A DNA stretch of 10,447 nt, taken from an uncultured Parvibacter sp. GTDB taxonomy: Bacteria; Actinomycetota; Coriobacteriia; Coriobacteriales; Eggerthellaceae. Below the pieces are notes generated by a model that ran no database searches, was not told where the DNA came from, and saw only the letters and a list, made by a program, of their open reading frames with translations. The stretch covers positions 1-10,447 of the forward strand of contig CAJUNI010000074.1 in NCBI GenBank assembly GCA_910587945.1, read 5' to 3'. Made by a program: the position numbers and the translations under genes. Positions 6,263 to 10,447 of the stretch are shown one piece after another. Position 1 is the first letter of the stretch. Each line of letters begins with the position of its first letter.

Positions 6263-6296
6263 TAAACAGGTATAGGGTATAAACAGGTATAGGGTA
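6263..6296. repeat. Perfect 17-bp tandem direct repeat
   Basis: TAAACAGGTATAGGGTA occurs twice head to tail (6263-6279 and 6280-6296) without a mismatch. It lies between the endonuclease promoter and guaA, near the presumed end of the element. Direct repeats of this kind serve as arm-type sites for integrase or excisionase in some elements. A recent simple duplication is the alternative. Confidence 0.75.
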
Positions 6297-6338
6297 AGAA
6301 CTCGTCCTAACTCCCACAATATTTTGCTGGGTACGAAA

Positions 6339-6395
6339 TGAGTACAAAAGTTGTGAAACGATTGGGCTGTCAAGAAGTGCGTGAGTACAAAGTTG
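6339..6395 (+). repeat. Near-direct repeat TGAGTACAAA(A)GTTG, two copies
   Basis: TGAGTACAAAAGTTG (6339-6353) and TGAGTACAAAGTTG (6382-6395) differ by one A and start 43 bp apart. A related GTACGAAA at 6332-6339 precedes the first. These are further candidates for recombinase or excisionase arm sites, or a decayed duplication. Confidence 0.55.
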
Positions 6396-6424
6396 ATGGA
6401 CTTCGCGTGATGCAAGCTTGAGCT

Positions 6425-6626
6425 CACATTATCGTGATGATTTGATCTCACTCATAATGCCTATGAATCCATTAAGCATTGGTTGACTATAAGAAATGTT
6501 CTCTCAGTAGTCACTAAGAGAGCATGATCGGAAACGATGGTTCAAGTGGCTTGGAGGCAACTGCGGCGTACATTAATGCATCAAATCACGCCAAAACTCA
6601 CTCAATTCAAACCTCACGATAATGTG
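6425..6626. repeat. 13-bp perfect inverted repeat flanking the guaA-proximal end region
   Basis: CACATTATCGTGA (6425-6437) recurs as its exact reverse complement at 6614-6626, immediately next to the guaA stop codon. Allowing two mismatches, the match extends to 17 bp (6423-6439 and 6612-6628). The interval is 176 bp and contains another hairpin. It could be paired integrase arm sites at the element end, or a relic of an earlier insertion. Confidence 0.65.
6496..6525. terminator. Hairpin downstream of guaA, possible bidirectional terminator
   Basis: ATGTTCTCTCAGT (6496-6508) and ACTAAGAGAGCAT (6513-6525) pair over 13 positions with one G-T wobble and one mismatch, around a 4-nt loop. It lies 107-136 nt after the guaA stop. 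On the minus strand the stem is followed by a weak TTTCTTAT tract. It may end guaA transcription, but the T-run is poor. A recombination-related structure is the alternative. Confidence 0.35.
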
Positions 6627-6631
6627 CGCGA

Positions 6632-6655
6632 TTATTCCCACTCGATGGTCGAGGG
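6632..6655 (-). other. Candidate att core at the guaA 3' end
   Basis: The last codons of guaA (encoding STIEWE and the stop) form the conserved segment that genomic islands are known to use as an integration core. Integrase-family genes and accessory DNA lie on the downstream side, as expected. No second copy of the CGAGTGGGAATAA core is found elsewhere in the window, so the partner site must lie left of position 1 if the model is right. Confidence 0.45.
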
Positions 6656-8239
6656 CGGTTTACTCGTTATATCGTAGACCACGCGATTGATACCAGGGAC
6701 CTCGGCCACAATGCGACCCGACACCCGCGCCAACACGTCGTAGGGAAGCTTCGCCCAGTCTGCCGTCATCGCATCCGAGCTCTCCACGGCACGCAAGATA
6801 ATCGGCCGCTGATAGGTGCGCTCATCTCCCATCACGCCCACGGACTTAATGTCTGGTAGCACTGCGAAATACTGCCACACGCTGTGCTCAGAATTGCGCT
6901 CCCCTGTCTCCTGATAGAGACGCTCGTTATAAGCATCTAGCTCTTCACGCACAATCGCATCCGCGTTCTTGAGCATCTCAAGCTTTTCCTCGGTCACATC
7001 ACCAATGATACGAATCGCCAAACCCGGACCCGGGAACGGTTGCCGATGCACAATGTAATCCGGCAGACCCAGCGCCGTACCCAACGCCCGCACTTCATCC
7101 TTAAAGAAGTGATCGAGCGGCTCGATGAGCTCAAACGACACCCCGTCAGGGAACGGAATCAGGTTGTGATGACTCTTGATGGTAGAGGCCTTGCCGCCCG
7201 TCTTGCGAGCGCCACTCTCAATAATGTCGGGATAGATCGTACCTTGAGCCAGGAATTGCACCGGACGACCATCATCGGCCAACTCTTGGGCAACGGCGAA
7301 AAACTCTTTCCAAAACTGCGTGCCAATAATGCGCCGCTTCTCTTCCGGATCCGTCACACCAGCCAGCAGCTCCAAGTACCGCTTCTCCGCATGAACATGA
7401 ATGAAGTCCACATCAAATTGATGAGTGAACACTTCTTCCACTTCCTCAGGCTCACCCTTACGAAGCAGCCCGTGATTTACAAAAACGCAGGTCAACTGCT
7501 TGCCGATAGCGCGCGCACAAAGAGCCGCCACCACACTGGAATCAACGCCGCCAGAAAGTCCCAAAATAACGCGGTCATCCCCCACGGTCTCACGAATTGC
7601 CGCCACCGAGTCATCAATGATGGAATCCATGGTCCAGTCAGGAGTCAGCCCACATACCTCAAAAAGGAAGTTTCGCAGCATGGTCTGACCAAACTCCGTA
7701 TGACGAACCTCCGGATGAAACTGAGTCGCATACAGGTTACGCTCCGGATACTCCATAGAAGCCACCGGGCAGGTCTCGGTGCGCGACGTCACCACAAAGC
7801 CCTCAGGCACCCGACTCACCGCATCGCGATGACTCATCCACACAGTCTGCTGACCAGGCGTGCCATCCAACAGTTCCGATTCCCCTGCGCGCGTAATCAA
7901 CGCCGCGCCGTATTCGCCTTTTTCCGTGTGGCCCACGGCGCCACCTAACGCCACCGCCATAGCCTGTTGCCCGTAGCAAAATCCCAAAACGGGAATCCCA
8001 AGCCCTAGGATCTCAGGGTCAATAGAGGGTGCGTCCTCGGCATACACGCTGGCAGGACCACCCGACAAAATAATAGCGGCCGGGTTAAGTTCCACTACCT
8101 CGGCCGCCGTAATATCACAGGGTACTATCTCGGAATAAACATGCAGATCGCGAACCCGTCGCGCAATGAGCTGCCCGTATTGCGCGCCGAAATCAACAAC
8201 AATTACCTTTTGTTCTGGGGTTGCGTTCCCAGTGCCCAT
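6632..8239 (-). CDS. guaA: GMP synthase (glutamine-hydrolysing)
   Basis: GuaA converts XMP to GMP using ATP and glutamine, the last step of guanine nucleotide synthesis. The 535 residues match the usual full length. The N-terminal class I glutamine amidotransferase has its nucleophile Cys88 in GFCYGQ and His175/Glu177 in QFHPEV. The ATP pyrophosphatase P-loop SGGVDSS is at 229-235. The C-terminal dimerisation domain ends in the conserved KPPSTIEWE. The ATG at 8239 is preceded by an AAGGAGG Shine-Dalgarno (8251 to 8245) with good spacing. The gene is intact to its last codon, so any insertion at the 3' end has restored the reading frame. No purine riboswitch-like leader or clear promoter is seen in the 250 bp upstream. 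Codon use is GC-richer than in the restriction-modification block. Confidence 0.98.
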   Translation of the reverse strand: MGTGNATPEQKVIVVDFGAQYGQLIARRVRDLHVYSEIVPCDITAAEVVELNPAAIILSGGPASVYAEDAPSIDPEILGLGIPVLGFCYGQQAMAVALGGAVGHTEKGEYGAALITRAGESELLDGTPGQQTVWMSHRDAVSRVPEGFVVTSRTETCPVASMEYPERNLYATQFHPEVRHTEFGQTMLRNFLFEVCGLTPDWTMDSIIDDSVAAIRETVGDDRVILGLSGGVDSSVVAALCARAIGKQLTCVFVNHGLLRKGEPEEVEEVFTHQFDVDFIHVHAEKRYLELLAGVTDPEEKRRIIGTQFWKEFFAVAQELADDGRPVQFLAQGTIYPDIIESGARKTGGKASTIKSHHNLIPFPDGVSFELIEPLDHFFKDEVRALGTALGLPDYIVHRQPFPGPGLAIRIIGDVTEEKLEMLKNADAIVREELDAYNERLYQETGERNSEHSVWQYFAVLPDIKSVGVMGDERTYQRPIILRAVESSDAMTADWAKLPYDVLARVSGRIVAEVPGINRVVYDITSKPPSTIEWE

Positions 8240-8360
8240 GAATGCCTCCTTAGCACCGCTGCGCTTTACTGCAATTGTGACGGGATCATCTTACACGCTC
8301 TTGCCTGACCCCACCGGCCAATACCGCGCCAGCGATCATCTTCTTGGGTAGCGGCATTCA

Positions 8361-8380
8361 AGCGGGCCGCTCAAGCGCTT
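8361..8380. repeat. Short palindromes between guaA and the phosphatase gene
   Basis: AGCGG-G-CCGCT (8361-8371) and AAGCGCTT (8373-8380) lie side by side. TCAAGCG occurs three times nearby (8359, 8371 and 8472). No T-run follows on the minus strand, so a terminator for the phosphatase gene is not supported. The rest of the 8240-8491 gap shows nothing convincing. Confidence 0.3.
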
Positions 8381-8491
8381 CCCCGACCTCAACCCCGCCT
8401 CGACGCGAGCCACCAACAGCATCCGCGCAATCCGCCATGCACCGATTGAACCGCTGTTACCGCTCGAAAGCTCAAGCGGCACCACCCGTCA

Positions 8492-9361
8492 CTAGGCCGA
8501 AAGCAAATAACGATGGCGAAGTTCCTCTTGCTCCGGCTGACCAAAATGCAAAGCTTCAACTAGATAGTTTGCGAAGGAACCATACTCTTTCTCGACGGCC
8601 GTTTTCCCCGCCCAGTAATAGTCCAGATTCGCGTAGAACACCGCATCGATATCGGCATCAGCAAAGTCCAATAGCCCGTGACGACCCAGAGCATCCATAG
8701 CCTTTTCCGCCCAATTGCGCACGAACAGGTTCGTTGCCAAATAATCACGCATGATGTATTCCTCAGGCACCCCTAAGGCGTACTCCACCAGCACTGCAGC
8801 CAAACCAGCGCGGTCCTTACCCTCAGTGCAATGCCAAAGTGTCGCGCCCTCATCGGCTTCCAGCACAATCGAGAGAAACTCCCGGTAGGCAGCGATCCCC
8901 GTCTCGCCCAGCAGGCATTCACCATAAAGATTGCGCACCATATCAAACACTGACGTACCCATTTCACGAAGCGCCTTCAAATCCTCTATTGCGTTGTGCT
9001 CGTGGGTAATCCCAATGGCAGCGTTGCTCAGCACGGGCAGGTCAATAAACGTGACCTGGGGCAACTCTGTTGTAGGGTCAGGCGCGCCCTGGCGCTCAGC
9101 CTGAGTACGAAGATCGACGACCCGCTTCATCTGGCGAAGCTCAGTCAAATCAGCCAGGTCTGCCTGGGTGCAATGGTGAAGATCTCCCGAGCGAATCAGC
9201 CTCCGTGGTGCCACTACCCGACCATCAGCCGTCGGCAAGCCGCCCAAGTCACGTGTGTTATGAATACCCGTCAGCGGAATATGACCAAAGTTATCGAAAG
9301 CGGGAATAGGCTCCGGCAGTTCCGGATTACCTACCCGTTGTTCTTTATATTCTTCCCGCAT
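8492..9361 (-). CDS. Tyrosine-protein phosphatase family protein (Y_phosphatase3/LipA-like)
   Basis: A 289-residue cytoplasmic phosphatase of the family that includes MptpB and Listeria LipA, enzymes acting on phosphotyrosine and, in some members, phosphoinositides. The active-site loop is HCTEGKDRAG, with nucleophile Cys178 and phosphate-binding Arg184. The Lys in GKDR is typical of this dual-specificity branch. NTRDLGG (35-41) near the N-terminus and VVDLRTQAER (81-90) are the other family signatures. No signal peptide or membrane segment is seen. The ATG at 9361 has a modest AAAGG/GGCGG Shine-Dalgarno upstream. The gene lies 252 bp upstream of guaA on the same strand, far enough apart that it may or may not share its transcript. 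The substrate is unknown. Confidence 0.9.
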   Translation of the reverse strand: MREEYKEQRVGNPELPEPIPAFDNFGHIPLTGIHNTRDLGGLPTADGRVVAPRRLIRSGDLHHCTQADLADLTELRQMKRVVDLRTQAERQGAPDPTTELPQVTFIDLPVLSNAAIGITHEHNAIEDLKALREMGTSVFDMVRNLYGECLLGETGIAAYREFLSIVLEADEGATLWHCTEGKDRAGLAAVLVEYALGVPEEYIMRDYLATNLFVRNWAEKAMDALGRHGLLDFADADIDAVFYANLDYYWAGKTAVEKEYGSFANYLVEALHFGQPEQEELRHRYLLSA

Positions 9362-9508
9362 AGCTAACCGCCTTTCCGCGCTGAGGATCTACGCATGCGC
9401 TCGGTCCATGAATCCAGACCTGCAAATACTCAATGGATCGAAGTACCCATTGGTTCTTTTCGTAACCTATAGCTACCTTAGACCCATCGCTTGCAAGAAA
9501 TGCGGTGC

Positions 9509-9537
9509 AGGGTAAACCTACAACGTTTGGTTACCCT
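9509..9537 (+). terminator. Hairpin followed by a T-rich tract on the plus strand
   Basis: AGGGTAAACC (9509-9518) pairs with GGTTACCCT (9529-9537) with one bulged A. The next bases are CCCTTTTCCTTTTCTCC. This has the form of an intrinsic terminator, yet no plus-strand gene precedes it in the window. It might end a small untranslated transcript or a leader that starts near 9400. Tentative. Confidence 0.35.
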
Positions 9538-9775
9538 CCCTTTTCCTTTTCTCCGTTCTTCTCAGCGCAGCCATCATCACCAACACCATCGCGACCAGCA
9601 CTTTCCGTCCTCAGACCCAAGCACCTTCACACTACGCCAGTTTCTCCCCACATCTGCCGCTTCCTGTCCGAGCCACAACCACTTCGTCAGCTGTCTCGTC
9701 CGCGAACCACCCCTCCTCTTCCCCTCTCCCAAAGAATTAAGACCCGATTAATCAGCATTTCGGCAACCTTCAGTT

Positions 9776-9789
9776 CACAGAGTTCTGTG
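9776..9789. promoter_or_regulatory. Palindrome, possible operator upstream of the baeRF-like gene
   Basis: CACAGA-GT-TCTGTG is a 6-bp inverted repeat with a 2-nt centre, 131 bp before the start codon at 9921. Its form fits a dimeric regulator's operator, but no clear promoter hexamers flank it. The regulator is unknown. Confidence 0.3.
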
Positions 9790-9920
9790 GTCGCGCTCCC
9801 TTCGCTTCGGGAAGCTATGCTTGGGACATGGGGCAACTTCATCAAGTCAAACGCACCATCTCGTTTTCCTTGGTTAAGCAAGCCCGGCTAATTCGTACCC
9901 GACCACTATGGAGGTTTGCT

Positions 9921-10447
9921 ATGAACAACGTGAAGGAGACTCTGCGTAAGCTTGATGAGAGTATTCACGTGATGGACGGATTCGACCCCTCAATATTGGA
10001 GTCTGTGGAGGGCCCGGTTGTCTCCATCTACTTGCCCGTTCACCACACCGAGCGCGACGAGCGTCGCGACCTGTGGGATGCCGATACATTCAAGGATCTC
10101 ATGAAGGATGCCGAGCGCACACTGGCTGAGACCTATAGCGAAGATGACTACAAGGGCATCATGAAGCATGCGCACTATCTGATCGAACACCCCGACATGC
10201 CGCTCTGGCTTCATGCGGGCGAAGGCTTAGGCTTCCTGATAAACAATGACGGTGTGAACGTCTACAACCTCTACTTTGCCCCCGACGCGATGGTAGTGGC
10301 CGGCAATCAGTACTTCATCAAGCCGCTGCTTCGCAATTTCCAATATGGCACGGAATACTTCGTACTTGAGCTGGGCAATGACCGCTTTAGCTGGGTTAAG
10401 GGCGATCGCACTCACGTTGAGCGTCAGACGCTGCCCAAGGAAGTTCA
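9921..10447 (+). CDS. baeRF-like (bacterial aeRF1-related) protein, 3' end cut off
   Basis: An open frame of 175 full codons runs off the right edge. The start ATG has an excellent GGAGG (9910-9914) 6 nt upstream. The translation has the pattern of baeRF N-terminal domains: PVVSIYLPVHH near residues 33-43, then a charged helical stretch, LWLHAGEGLGFLI, and a segment with IKPLLRNFQYGTEYFVLELGNDRFSWVKGD (about 134-163). These proteins are bacterial relatives of archaeal-eukaryotic release factor aeRF1 and are thought to act at the ribosome, for instance in stress or rescue, though most are uncharacterised. Which baeRF subfamily cannot be decided because the C-terminal domain is missing. Transcription is divergent from the phosphatase gene. 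Confidence 0.72.
   Translation, partial: MNNVKETLRKLDESIHVMDGFDPSILESVEGPVVSIYLPVHHTERDERRDLWDADTFKDLMKDAERTLAETYSEDDYKGIMKHAHYLIEHPDMPLWLHAGEGLGFLINNDGVNVYNLYFAPDAMVVAGNQYFIKPLLRNFQYGTEYFVLELGNDRFSWVKGDRTHVERQTLPKEV

Larger units (their letters stand above)
6166..6631. other. Non-coding junction between cargo genes and guaA, candidate attachment arm
   Basis: I see no credible gene in this stretch. Its reading frames lack ribosome binding sites and recognisable protein features. It holds the endonuclease promoter, the tandem 17-mer, the TGAGTACAAA repeats, the 13-bp inverted repeat and a hairpin, all listed separately. The density of short repeats next to the 3' end of guaA, a known island integration site, suggests the internal arm of an integrated att site. 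Confidence 0.5.
9362..9920. other. 560-bp divergent intergenic region, pyrimidine-rich, with hairpins
   Basis: No credible gene or tRNA is seen. The plus strand is strikingly pyrimidine-rich from about 9536 to 9735. Three structures stand out: CAATGG/CCATTG (9431-9452) followed by TTCTTTT; AGGGTAAACC/GGTTACCCT (9509-9537, one bulge) followed by CCCTTTTCCTTTT; and the palindrome CACAGA-GT-TCTGTG (9776-9789). On the minus strand a weak TTGCAA...TATAGG pair (about 9496 to 9463) could be the phosphatase promoter. Confidence 0.5.

Noticed and set aside
6340..6420. Short plus-strand frame (about 26 codons) starting at ATGAGTACA
   Set aside because: It is very short, has no Shine-Dalgarno and is made up largely of the TGAGTACAAA repeat. 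It could be a gene remnant but nothing supports a product.
6191..6451. 86-codon minus-strand frame between the nuclease gene and guaA
   Set aside because: It shows no ribosome binding site and an aromatic- and His-rich translation with no family resemblance. It also crosses the tandem 17-mer and other repeats.
7040..7948. 302-codon plus-strand frame antisense to guaA
   Set aside because: It is a His/Arg-rich translation mirroring the GC-rich guaA codons, with no family features. guaA on the other strand is unmistakable.
8240..8360. Purine riboswitch or clear promoter in the guaA leader
   Set aside because: No conserved purine-aptamer core is seen. A TAAGAT on the minus strand at 8293-8288 has no -35 at a workable distance.
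9505..9891. 128-codon plus-strand frame in the divergent intergenic region
   Set aside because: It is a Pro/Ser-rich low-complexity translation that simply reflects the pyrimidine-rich strand. There is no good ribosome binding site and no motif.

Overview
The window looks like the junction between a bacterial chromosome and an integrated mobile element. The right part (about 6,630 to 10,447) holds ordinary chromosomal genes: guaA (GMP synthase), a tyrosine-phosphatase-family protein, and the start of a baeRF-like (bacterial aeRF1-related) protein. Strong Shine-Dalgarno sites, moderate GC and the overall look of GuaA suggest a Gram-positive actinobacterium, perhaps of the class Coriobacteriia. 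That assignment is a judgement from sequence character, not from a search.

The left part is accessory. Positions 1-740 carry the C-terminal two thirds of a tyrosine integrase that runs off the left edge. It is followed closely by a ribbon-helix-helix (RHH) mobilization-type protein (760-1140) and, through a TGATG stop/start overlap, by a RepA-like hexameric-helicase ATPase (1140-2144). From the end of repA to about 2,500 there is almost no coding sequence but very dense structure. It includes a 50-bp periodic repeat with retained stem complementarity, a run of abutting hairpins, an 18-bp compound hairpin, and a perfect 16-bp GC-rich palindrome. This is the best candidate for the element's replication origin or transfer origin.

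Next comes an AT-richer cargo block (2,714-6,159) that reads as a restriction-modification system. It has an EcoRI-family adenine methyltransferase with a RelB/DinJ-type RHH antitoxin domain fused to its N-terminus, then a D12-class adenine methyltransferase overlapping it by one base. A convergent phospholipase-D-type restriction endonuclease with a probable B3-like DNA-binding C-terminus has a 3' end that overlaps the second methyltransferase by 9 bp. Two methyltransferases plus one PLD-fold nuclease is the architecture of BfiI-like type IIS systems, so I infer an asymmetric recognition site. The RHH fusion is the least expected part. A 17-bp imperfect palindrome over the likely -10 region suggests that the methyltransferase may repress its own operon.

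Between the nuclease gene and the 3' end of guaA lie about 470 bp with no convincing gene. They hold a perfect 17-bp tandem duplication, a repeated TGAGTACAAA motif, a perfect 13-bp inverted repeat 176 bp apart, and a hairpin. The 3' end of guaA is a known integration hot spot for genomic islands, so this stretch is probably one attachment arm of the element. The matching att copy is not in the window and would lie to the left.

On the chromosomal side, guaA and the phosphatase gene both lie on the minus strand. The baeRF-like gene is divergent from them, across a 560-bp pyrimidine-rich gap containing several hairpins and a palindrome.
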